Positions 1 to 4,212 of a stretch of DNA of 6,865 bases are shown one piece after another; position 1 is the stretch's first letter, and each line of letters begins with the position of its first letter. Origin of the DNA: an uncultured Oscillospiraceae bacterium (GTDB taxonomy: Bacteria; Bacillota; Clostridia; Oscillospirales; Acutalibacteraceae); NCBI GenBank assembly GCA_900543305.1, contig UQQZ01000107.1:1-6865 (forward strand). Direction: 5' to 3'. A program made the position numbers and the translations under genes. The notes beneath the pieces are model-generated. The model had not been told where the DNA came from. It worked only from the letters and a program-made list of their open reading frames with translations, and did not search any database.

Positions 1-475
1 ACACAGTGGAGTGGCCCTGGACATTTCCTACAATGCCGCCTGCATACATTCCCAAGGAGAGCCGGTTGCTGTCAATGATGATGTCAGTCTTACAATTCTC
101 AATGTGGCCGCCTACCACCAGCCCCGCAATGCCGCCCACGGCGGAGTGGTCATCTCCTTCAACACAGGTGATAGAGCCGGTGACGGTGAGGTTTTCAATG
201 GTCCCAGTGCAGAACCCAAACAGGCCGTAGCTGCCAGGATAGTCCTTTTTGATTGTCACATTGCGGACGGTATGGCCGCAGCCGTCGAACACCCCAGAAA
301 AGAAATGCCCGCCACAGCCGATGGGGACCCACTGGTCCAAGCCGCCCAGGTCGATGTCAGCGGTGAGCTTCACGGTCAAGTCATTCTCGCCGTGGTACCA
401 CCCCTTGTTGATGTCCTTGGCAAAGGCACACAGTTCCTCCGCCGTGCCAATTTGCAGGATAGGTTGTTCAGACAC
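1..475 (-). CDS. GLUG-repeat protein, 5' part (runs off left edge)
   Basis: An open minus-strand frame gives 158 codons from a GTG at 475-473 to the window edge. The start is chosen because AAAGGGGG lies 7 bases upstream, no in-frame ATG occurs before codon 143, and an in-frame TAA sits at 533-535. Residues about 8-75 (EELCAFAKDIN..., LTADIDLGG, WVPIG, FSGVFDGCGHTVRN) are the usual lead-in to GLUG proteins. Residues about 84-150 carry GLUG-type repeats (YGLFGFCTGTIENLTVTG, VGGIAGLVVGGHIENC, AGGIVGN). This family normally forms beta-helix-like, often surface-exposed, adhesin or passenger domains. Oddly, no signal peptide is visible at this start, so the protein may be cytoplasmic, may be a cassette lacking its secretion module, or may begin elsewhere. 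The gene lies downstream of a tandem-hairpin region and a recombinase gene. The family call is firm; function and completeness are unknown. Confidence 0.8.
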   Translation of the reverse strand, partial: MSEQPILQIGTAEELCAFAKDINKGWYHGENDLTVKLTADIDLGGLDQWVPIGCGGHFFSGVFDGCGHTVRNVTIKKDYPGSYGLFGFCTGTIENLTVTGSITCVEGDDHSAVGGIAGLVVGGHIENCKTDIIIDSNRLSLGMYAGGIVGNVQGHSTV

Positions 476-620
476 TTTTTCGCCCCCTTTGTGTGGCCCA
501 GGGGATCGCTCCTCCTGTACCAGTTGCTCATTTTAGGGAGTCCACTCGCAACTTCTCCGCCTTCGTGATACAGTAAGCTGGAACATACTGGTCACCGCAT
601 TCTCAAGGTGGCAAATTGCT
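476..620 (-). other. Leader region with a short orphan C-terminal coding remnant
   Basis: No full gene is visible here. On the minus strand, 528-602 reads as 24 codons containing YVPAYCITKAEKLRV and ends in TGA at 528-530. It has no start codon and a stop immediately upstream, and it looks like protein-coding sequence rather than random DNA. Its TGA overlaps an ATG (ATGA) that opens a second short frame (MSNWYRRSD..., about 51 codons) running into the GLUG gene in another frame. An AGGAGG motif lies inside that frame. I read this as debris of an earlier gene now serving as 5' leader for the GLUG gene. I do not recognise the source protein. Confidence 0.35.
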
Positions 621-656
621 TGTCACAACAGATTTCTCGGTCTGTGGTAGAGGCAT
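621..656 (+). repeat. Site S1: imperfect copy of the 664-695 palindrome
   Basis: CACAACAGA at 624-632, TTCTCG at 634-639 and TCTGT at 641-645 match the palindrome 43 bp to the right (667-675, 677-682, 684-688) in the same orientation and spacing. About 17 of 26 arm positions and all 6 central bases agree. S1 itself pairs poorly as a hairpin and has no T-tract, so the shared feature is sequence rather than terminator structure. This suggests a protein-binding or recombination site. Its right flank TGGTAGAGGCAT (645-656) also resembles 1857-1868 upstream of the recombinase gene. Confidence 0.5.
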
Positions 657-695
657 AAAAAAAGACCACAACAGAATTCTCGTTCTGTTGTGGTC
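657..695 (-). terminator. Perfect 13-bp hairpin with T7 tail (site L; terminator and/or recombination site)
   Basis: GACCACAACAGAA (664-676) pairs exactly with TTCTGTTGTGGTC (683-695) around the 6-base centre TTCTCG. On the minus strand it is followed by seven T residues (657-663), the form of a strong intrinsic terminator. It would stop minus-strand transcription before the GLUG gene. The 13-6-13 architecture is also that of a tyrosine-recombinase core site (two inverted arms around a 6-8 bp spacer). An inverted copy of its centre lies at 948-958. Both roles may apply. Confidence 0.75.
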
Positions 696-726
696 AGGGC
701 TCTATTTCGTTATTGATCTACATAAA

Positions 727-755
727 ATTATACCGAAATATCCTGCGTTCCGCAA
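727..755 (-). promoter_or_regulatory. Sigma-A-like promoter reading toward the GLUG gene
   Basis: On the minus strand, TTGCGG (750-755) is separated by exactly 17 bases from a perfect TATAAT (727-732). Transcription would start near 720 and meet the perfect hairpin/T-tract (664-695, 657-663) within about 25-60 nucleotides, before reaching S1 and the GLUG start at 475. This suggests attenuation, or a promoter held off by the hairpin. The -35 matches only 3 of 6 consensus bases, so the call rests mainly on the -10 and spacing. Confidence 0.5.
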
Positions 756-797
756 GAGAGAATGGTGGAAAAGCCATGAGTTTCGACTTTGGAGCGC

Positions 798-838
798 AAA
801 AAAGAAAGACGGGCAATCTGTAACTATGTTGCCCGTCT
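798..838 (-). terminator. Intrinsic terminator of the recombinase gene
   Basis: AGACGGGCAA (807-816) pairs perfectly with TTGCCCGTCT (829-838) around a 12-base loop. On the minus strand it is followed by TTTCTTTTTT (798-806). It lies about 120 bases past the recombinase stop codon and most likely ends that transcript. Confidence 0.85.
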
Positions 839-875
839 GGTAATCTATGTCTATTTAGTTTATTTTTTCGTGGTA

Positions 876-925
876 TTGTCTATCCTTGTCGGATCGTGTA
901 TACTGAAAACAAGTGAGTAAGCCAA
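876..925. promoter_or_regulatory. Overlapping promoter-like sequences on both strands around GTATAC
   Basis: Plus strand: TTGTCT (876-881), 17 bases, TATACT (899-904), 9 of 12 consensus positions, reading into the 3' end of the recombinase gene (antisense). Minus strand: TTGGCT (920-925), 17 bases, TATACA (897-902), 8 of 12 positions, reading toward 838 and its terminator. The two share the GTATAC centre. At least one may be accidental. The plus-strand candidate is slightly better and has no plus-strand gene to serve in the present arrangement. Confidence 0.35.
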
Positions 926-935
926 CGCAAAGCAA

Positions 936-959
936 GGTGATACCACCGAACGAGAATTA
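936..959 (+). repeat. Site R: inverted copy of the site-L core at the recombinase stop codon
   Basis: GAACGAGAATT at 948-958 is an exact 11-bp inverted repeat of AATTCTCGTTC at 675-685, including the 6-base centre (CGAGAA, 951-956). The outer arms agree only weakly (about 11 of 26 positions). The site includes the recombinase stop codon (TAA on minus, 957-959), so the gene stays intact on either side of any exchange at the centre. GATACCAC just left of it (938-945) recurs at 1834-1841 upstream of the recombinase. Confidence 0.4.
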
Positions 960-1808
960 CGTGACCACAAGCCCCAAACGCCCGATTTGCCGGGCGTGAA
1001 CGGCTCCGGATTCCGCCGTGTAAATGCGGGTGGTGTTGACGCTGGTGTGCCCCAAGATGTCCGCCAACCGGGAGAGATCTTTTTCCAGGGAATAGAAGGT
1101 GCGGGCGAACAAGTGGCGCAGGTTGTGAGGGAACACCTTACCGGGAGCCACCCCGGCGCTCTCGCACAGGGACTTCATATCCCGCCAAATATTGCTCCGA
1201 TCCAGGGGCCTGCCATTTTTGCTGACAAACACCGCTCCGGCGGTGATTTGTTGCTTTTGCAGGTATTGTTTCAGCAGCTGCCGCAGCCGTTCCGGCAGGA
1301 ACACCACCCGGCGCTTGCCCTTGTTTGAAACCTCCGCCCTGCCTGCGTGAACGGCTTCAGCGGTGATGAATTTTAGTTCACTGACCCGGATACCTGTGGC
1401 GCAGATAGTCTGGATCACCAGGGAAAGGCGAAGATTCTCCTTTTTCTCCGCCGCCCGCACCAGCCGGACATATTCCTGCCGGGTGAGTTCTTTTTCCTCG
1501 TTGAGGAACAGTGCCCGCTGGATCTTCAAAGGCCGCAACCGTAGGTCCACCCTCCCCAAATAAGACAGCAGGCCGTTGGCCGCTGCCAGCATGGCATTGA
1601 CGCTGGCCGGGGCATGGGTGGCAATGAGGCTTTCTTTCCATTCCAGCAACAGCCCCTTTGTGACAGGCTTGTTCCCCAGCCACTGGGCCAGGACGGTAAG
1701 GTCGTGGGTGTATTTCTGTATGGTGTGGGGAGCTCGTTCCAGGCTCCGTAAATGGCGGATATAGCGGTGTAGCAGATCAGCGGTCAAAACAAAAGACTTT
1801 TTTGGCAT
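957..1808 (-). CDS. Tyrosine recombinase, XerC/XerD-like (283 aa)
   Basis: This is a site-specific DNA recombinase that cuts and rejoins DNA through a covalent phosphotyrosine. It has an N-terminal SAM-like/core-binding domain (residues about 8-92: LLHRYIRHLRSLERAPHTIQ...) and a C-terminal catalytic domain (about 108-275). All catalytic positions are visible: R141 in ATGIRVSEL, K163/K165 in SNKGKRR, H228 and R231 in PHNLRH, H254 in LGHTSV and nucleophile Y263 in RIYT. The start at 1808 is preferred over an upstream in-frame ATG at 1910 because AAAGGAGG lies 9 bases before it and the longer form would read through a terminator. It has no arm-binding N-domain like that of lambda Int, which fits simple Xer/invertase-type reactions. 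GC content is clearly higher than in the integrase at 4575-5453. It is monocistronic, with a terminator on each side. Probable substrates are the repeated sites at 621-695 and 936-959 (inference). Confidence 0.92.
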   Translation of the reverse strand: MPKKSFVLTADLLHRYIRHLRSLERAPHTIQKYTHDLTVLAQWLGNKPVTKGLLLEWKESLIATHAPASVNAMLAAANGLLSYLGRVDLRLRPLKIQRALFLNEEKELTRQEYVRLVRAAEKKENLRLSLVIQTICATGIRVSELKFITAEAVHAGRAEVSNKGKRRVVFLPERLRQLLKQYLQKQQITAGAVFVSKNGRPLDRSNIWRDMKSLCESAGVAPGKVFPHNLRHLFARTFYSLEKDLSRLADILGHTSVNTTRIYTAESGAVHARQIGRLGLVVT

Positions 1809-1834
1809 AATTTGGTACCTCCTTTTATGGGATG

Positions 1835-1868
1835 ATACCACTATTCTGGCTATTTCTGGTAGAGGTAT
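1835..1868 (-). promoter_or_regulatory. Dyad element upstream of the recombinase gene
   Basis: ATACCACTA (1835-1843) and TAGAGGTAT (1860-1868) are inverted with one mismatch in nine. The 16-base centre holds two direct TTCTGG copies one helical turn apart (1844-1849, 1854-1859). The element lies between the terminator at 1877-1906 and the recombinase ribosome binding site, where the gene's own promoter must be. A TATCAT -10-like hexamer (minus, 1832-1837) overlaps it, but no good -35 was found. It is a likely operator or accessory binding site, perhaps for autoregulation. Confidence 0.4.
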
Positions 1869-1876
1869 GCGGACGC

Positions 1877-1906
1877 AAAAAAGACCGGGATTGCTCCCGG
1901 TCTTTT
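1877..1906 (-). terminator. Intrinsic terminator after the SRAP transcription unit
   Basis: GACCGGGA (1883-1890) pairs with TCCCGGTC (1895-1902) around TTGC. On the minus strand it is followed by six T (1877-1882); the plus strand has only TTTT (1903-1906). It ends the minus-strand unit containing SRAP and the orphan fragment and insulates the recombinase gene. Confidence 0.85.
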
Positions 1907-1918
1907 CCATTTTGCTGT

Positions 1919-2014
1919 TTACTTGGCAAAAGTTACGTCGAAGTTCATCCGGATGTTGGCCGTCCGTGCCCAGGTCTTTGCCGTCTGATCGTTAAAGTTG
2001 CCCTTGTGCACATC
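1919..2014 (-). pseudogene. Orphan C-terminal fragment of an unrecognised protein
   Basis: Immediately after the SRAP stop (TAG, 2015-2017) the same frame stays open for 31 codons to TAA at 1919-1921. It begins D-V-H-K-G-N and includes the segments NFNDQTAKTWARTANIRM and NFDVTFAK. The composition and clean ending just before a terminator look like the genuine tail of a longer protein. A GTG at 2011-2009 could start a 30-residue peptide, but no properly spaced ribosome binding site is present. I infer that the SRAP cassette joined onto the 3' end of an older gene, leaving only its last ~30 codons. I do not recognise the family. Confidence 0.5.
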
Positions 2015-2590
2015 CTACTTTGATTCCACACGTCGTCCTACAAGATCCGGCGGTACCTGATGCAGCATACTCAATGCGGCAAGAGTATCCATGAGCCAGA
2101 ACCGCACCTGATCTTTGGCCAGCAGCACAGGCATCCGATTATGGACTGCTGCCACAGCTTGGTTCGGTTCCGTGGTGAGAATGGTGTATCGGCGCTTGCC
2201 GTCAAACTCTCCCCATAGTCCCGCTAGATACACCACTGTTGAATTCGGGTACTGAAAGAGAAACTTCTCCTTTGTCTTGTCCCACTCGTAAAAACCGGTG
2301 GTGGGTACGACGCAGCGTGATATTAACAAGGGGCGACGAAACATGGGCTTTTCCTCCGCAGTCTCGGATCGTGCATTGATCAGCAATCCTTTTCCCCGAA
2401 CTCCAGGGAACCCCCAGATAGCGGTGCGCACCACCACTTTGTCTTGATTCGCCACCAAAATGGGTGCACGGTCCGAAGGAAAGACCTCCCCCAGCTTCAG
2501 CTGGCCTTGGGCCTGCCGTTGGGCAATATCAATGATCTGACGGATCTCTTCGGCTTGCTCTCCGGTGTATAACGTGTATCGTCCACACAT
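2015..2590 (-). CDS. SRAP-family abasic-site DNA-crosslinking protein (YedK/HMCES-like, 191 aa)
   Basis: SRAP (SOS-response-associated peptidase) proteins form a protective covalent crosslink through Cys2 with abasic sites in single-stranded DNA and can later release themselves by autoproteolysis. The hallmarks are present: MCGRYTLY with catalytic Cys2 directly after Met1, NARSET (N72, R74, E76), GFYEW (E102) and AVHNRMPVLL (H150). The length is at the short end for the family, but all core motifs are kept. The start is fixed by the need for Cys2, with AAGGGGG 8 bases upstream of the ATG. It lies 51 bases downstream of the 82-codon gene and shares its transcription unit, whose promoter contains a LexA-like box, so DNA-damage induction is likely. 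In many bacteria SRAP genes travel with a Y-family polymerase; none is visible here. The C-terminal frame continues past the TAG into an orphan fragment. Confidence 0.95.
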   Translation of the reverse strand: MCGRYTLYTGEQAEEIRQIIDIAQRQAQGQLKLGEVFPSDRAPILVANQDKVVVRTAIWGFPGVRGKGLLINARSETAEEKPMFRRPLLISRCVVPTTGFYEWDKTKEKFLFQYPNSTVVYLAGLWGEFDGKRRYTILTTEPNQAVAAVHNRMPVLLAKDQVRFWLMDTLAALSMLHQVPPDLVGRRVESK

Positions 2591-2641
2591 AACCTCGCCC
2601 CCTTCAACATCAGTATAGGCAATTATTCTGCGGTAATCCAG

Positions 2642-2890
2642 CTATTCTTTCATTTCCACAAACCATCTTCCAGATGTTTCATAGAGATAAGTCTCTTTCC
2701 CTTTGATTTTTACCACATACCGCCGTGCAAGTTCCCCTGTGGTACGAGCCTTACCACGCATAGTTTCTCGACAGTCCTCAATCTCATACACGGGACCAGT
2801 CGCCAGGACGATCTTCTGAGGCCGGACGCTGCCATCAATGTAGTGGGTTGCCACCACTTCCACATACTGTTTCCGACGGGCATAATTCAT
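2642..2890 (-). CDS. Small conserved-looking protein of the SRAP operon (82 aa)
   Basis: The start ATG has AAGGGAG 10 bases upstream. The protein is compact, rich in beta-type residues and positively charged in the middle. It begins MNYARRKQYVEVVATHY and ends with an aromatic motif, YLYETSGRWFVEMKE. There is no membrane segment or signal peptide. From memory, similar ~80-90-residue proteins (a leading KYV.V, then YEID, then a terminal RWFVE) sit next to SRAP and umuC-like genes in Clostridia mobile elements; this is recollection, not a search result. It is first in a two-gene unit with SRAP and lies just downstream of the LexA-box promoter. A role as a small accessory factor in damage tolerance, possibly nucleic-acid binding, is inference only. 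Confidence 0.8.
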   Translation of the reverse strand: MNYARRKQYVEVVATHYIDGSVRPQKIVLATGPVYEIEDCRETMRGKARTTGELARRYVVKIKGKETYLYETSGRWFVEMKE

Positions 2891-2959
2891 GGTGAAATAT
2901 CTCCCTTCTTTTGATTACTCTCCTCCAGTTGCATTTAGTATATCCAAAGGCTCACCTCC

Positions 2960-2988
2960 ATTATAGAACATTAGTTCTACTATTTCAA
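2960..2988 (-). promoter_or_regulatory. Sigma-A promoter with embedded LexA-like box (SRAP operon)
   Basis: On the minus strand, TTGAAA (2983-2988), exactly 17 bases, then perfect TATAAT (2960-2965). The spacer holds TAGAAC-N4-GTTCTA (2964-2979), an uninterrupted 6-bp-arm dyad matching the GAAC-N4-GTTC core of the Gram-positive LexA/DinR box. A bound repressor would occupy both promoter elements. Downstream, GGAGGTG (2953-2959) precedes an in-frame TTG at 2945-2947 opening a 10-residue reading frame that ends at 2915. This might be a leader peptide or a remnant. Confidence 0.8.
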
Positions 2989-3008
2989 GATAGAAACCAG
3001 ATAGAAAC

Positions 3009-3057
3009 AAAAAAAGCACCGCTGGGCTCCCCATAAATACGGGCAGCCCAGCGATGC
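3009..3057 (-). terminator. Intrinsic terminator of the minus-strand XRE gene
   Basis: GCACCGCTGGGCT (3016-3028) pairs with AGCCCAGCGATGC (3045-3057) with one mismatch. On the minus strand the stem is followed by seven T (3009-3015). It separates the XRE gene from the SRAP promoter, so the two are independent units despite sharing a strand. Confidence 0.9.
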
Positions 3058-3118
3058 TTCACGAGTTAATATATTCCAGCAGTTTGTTTCTGAAAATTAC
3101 ATACCCAAGTTCCAGGTA

Positions 3119-3499
3119 TTACTGTCGTAACAGGTCCTCCACCATCTGACGTTTTTGACGGTTCGACAACCGGAACATGGCAATCAGTGCTTTTTCTTCC
3201 GGGCGTAACTGCCCTAGCCGTTCCGGCTGCTCTTCTACTTTTTTCTCTGTTCGCTGACCAGTCTCCCAGTTGACTGTATTGGGATCAGACAATAGATCAA
3301 CCATACGACTAGGGGAAATATCAAAGACTTTTGCCAAATCCAATAATCTTTGAAGGTCCGGAGCTGTTTCACCGAGTTCATAGTAACTGTATGTCGCACG
3401 ATTGATGTGAAGAGCATTTGCAACCGCCTGCTGTGACAGGCCACATTTCAAACGCAATTTTTTCAAAGCTATGCCAAATTGCTGCCATTCAAAAGCCAT
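3119..3499 (-). CDS. XRE-family transcriptional regulator (126 aa)
   Basis: A Cro/CI-type helix-turn-helix covers residues about 9-65: IALKKLRLKCGLSQQAVANA, then HINRATYSYYELGETAPDLQ, then LLDLAKVFDISPSRMVDLL. A charged linker (about 72-97) leads to a short C-terminal helix (LRPEEKALIAMF...RQMVEDLLRQ) of the kind used for dimerisation in small phage/ICE repressors. There is no LexA-type serine protease or ImmA-cleavable domain. GAAGGGAG sits 9 bases before the ATG. A leader of about 145 nt separates the start from a promoter at 3651-3678, and a perfect palindrome in that leader suggests autoregulation. It is divergent from the XRE gene at 3734, a Cro/CI-like arrangement. It is the probable maintenance repressor of the local mobile module (inference). 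Confidence 0.9.
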   Translation of the reverse strand: MAFEWQQFGIALKKLRLKCGLSQQAVANALHINRATYSYYELGETAPDLQRLLDLAKVFDISPSRMVDLLSDPNTVNWETGQRTEKKVEEQPERLGQLRPEEKALIAMFRLSNRQKRQMVEDLLRQ

Positions 3500-3610
3500 T
3501 TTTATCCACTCCCTTCAGGTGGCTTTTTACAGATGCGAACACGATATTTGATGAATCCGTATTTTTCTCAACTCGCCTCTTTCTCTCCTTTCCTACGAGA
3601 AATCTTAACT

Positions 3611-3631
3611 AAATATCTAATTTAGATATTT
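3611..3631. promoter_or_regulatory. Perfect 21-bp palindrome between divergent XRE genes (probable operator)
   Basis: AAATATCTAA (3611-3620) and TTAGATATTT (3622-3631) are exact inverted copies around one T. The site lies between the divergent regulator genes, about 20-40 bases downstream of the minus-strand start point, where a bound HTH dimer would block transcription. It is the best candidate operator for either flanking XRE protein. Confidence 0.6.
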
Positions 3632-3650
3632 TAAGTCTAGTTTTCTCTGA

Positions 3651-3678
3651 ATTATATCGGATTTCAAAATAAAATCAA
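3651..3678 (-). promoter_or_regulatory. Sigma-A promoter of the minus-strand XRE gene
   Basis: On the minus strand, TTGATT (3673-3678), 16 bases, then perfect TATAAT (3651-3656). No comparably good plus-strand promoter was found for the gene at 3734, although the AT-rich stretch 3640-3720 offers several weak ones. Confidence 0.6.
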
Positions 3679-3733
3679 TAATTAAGAGAATAATTTTCTT
3701 GATTTAAGATTTTTTTGAAATGAGGAGCACTCT

Positions 3734-4009
3734 ATGGGTCAAAATATGTATCTTATCTCAGGTAACCTTTGCTCAGATCGAGTCCGATTAGCTCGTGCTC
3801 TCCAAAAACCTCCTATGACACAAGATGATCTCGCAGTAAAGATCCAGCTCATGGGGGAAGAAAAGATGACAAAACAAATCATCTCTCGCATTGAGCAAAA
3901 CCAGCGCCATGTCTGTGACGCTGAACTGCTCATCCTGTCAAAAGCTCTTGGTGTTAGCATGGAATGGCTGGTTGGAGAAACAAATGAGTTTCCCAACCTC
4001 CTGGAATAA
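3734..4009 (+). CDS. XRE-family regulator, Cro-like (91 aa)
   Basis: This small HTH protein is almost only the DNA-binding domain (residues about 13-80: SDRVRLARALQKPPMTQDDL, then KMTKQIISRIEQNQRHV, then ELLILSKALGVSMEWLVGET). The stretch between helices (KIQLMGEEKMT) is longer than in classic Cro/CI domains; I believe this is seen in a Clostridia subfamily. GAGGAG lies 6 bases before the ATG at 3734; an internal Met5 has no such site. The gene is divergent from the XRE gene at 3119-3499, shares the palindromic intergenic region with it, and is followed by its own terminator. It may be the antagonist of the divergent repressor or a second regulator of the integrase module (inference). Confidence 0.88.
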   Translation: MGQNMYLISGNLCSDRVRLARALQKPPMTQDDLAVKIQLMGEEKMTKQIISRIEQNQRHVCDAELLILSKALGVSMEWLVGETNEFPNLLE

Positions 4010-4017
4010 TCTTTGAC

Positions 4018-4053
4018 AGCCCATTCGCCATAAACGAATGGGCTCCCTTTTTT
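4018..4053 (+). terminator. Intrinsic terminator of the 91-aa XRE gene
   Basis: AGCCCATTCG (4018-4027) pairs perfectly with CGAATGGGCT (4035-4044) around a 7-base loop. CCC and six T (4048-4053) follow. It starts 9 bases after the stop codon. Confidence 0.92.
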
Positions 4054-4090
4054 CCCATCCTATCGCCTTCGTTCATGCTTTTTTAAGAAA

Positions 4091-4177
4091 GCTTATGTTT
4101 ATAGTTCATTTTGCGTTATATAGTTGATTATACGCTAGATAGAGTAAAAAAAACAGGATACCATAAGAAACATAAGC
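4091..4177. repeat. 10-bp inverted repeat bracketing the upstream region of the 102-aa XRE gene
   Basis: GCTTATGTTT (4091-4100) and AAACATAAGC (4168-4177) are exact inverted copies 67 bp apart, in the 159-bp gap between the terminator at 4053 and the gene at 4213. The enclosed AT-rich DNA should hold that gene's promoter, but no clear -35/-10 pair stands out. A smaller imperfect dyad, GCGTTATA...TATACGC, lies within it (4113-4135). Paired operator half-sites allowing looping are one reading. Confidence 0.35.
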
Positions 4178-4212
4178 CAAATTCACAATAAATCTCAAAA
4201 AAGGATGAAACG

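Noticed and set aside
11..568. 185-codon plus-strand open frame
   Set aside because: It is antisense to the clearly recognisable GLUG frame on the minus strand; its translation has no family character and no ribosome binding site.
616..843. 75-codon plus-strand frame between the GLUG and recombinase genes
   Set aside because: It runs straight through two minus-strand terminator hairpins, has a TTG start and no ribosome binding site.
987..1764. Several 60-113-codon frames on both strands within the recombinase gene
   Set aside because: They are overlapping shadows of the GC-rich recombinase coding sequence.
957..1910. Longer recombinase form starting at 1910
   Set aside because: The added 34 codons run through an intrinsic terminator and the dyad element; the ATG at 1808 has AAAGGAGG at ideal spacing and begins the normal domain.
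1919..2590. SRAP read through its TAG to make a longer protein
   Set aside because: SRAP is already complete with all catalytic motifs and there is no sign of a recoding element; gene-junction debris is the simpler explanation.
2751..2770. ACCAC plus TTCTCG at the same spacing as recombination site L
   Set aside because: It lies within the 82-codon gene, lacks the second arm, and a 6-base match is expected a few times by chance in this length.
2915..2947. 10-codon TTG frame after the SRAP promoter as a gene
   Set aside because: Good ribosome binding site but too short and with a weak start codon; mentioned only as a possible leader.
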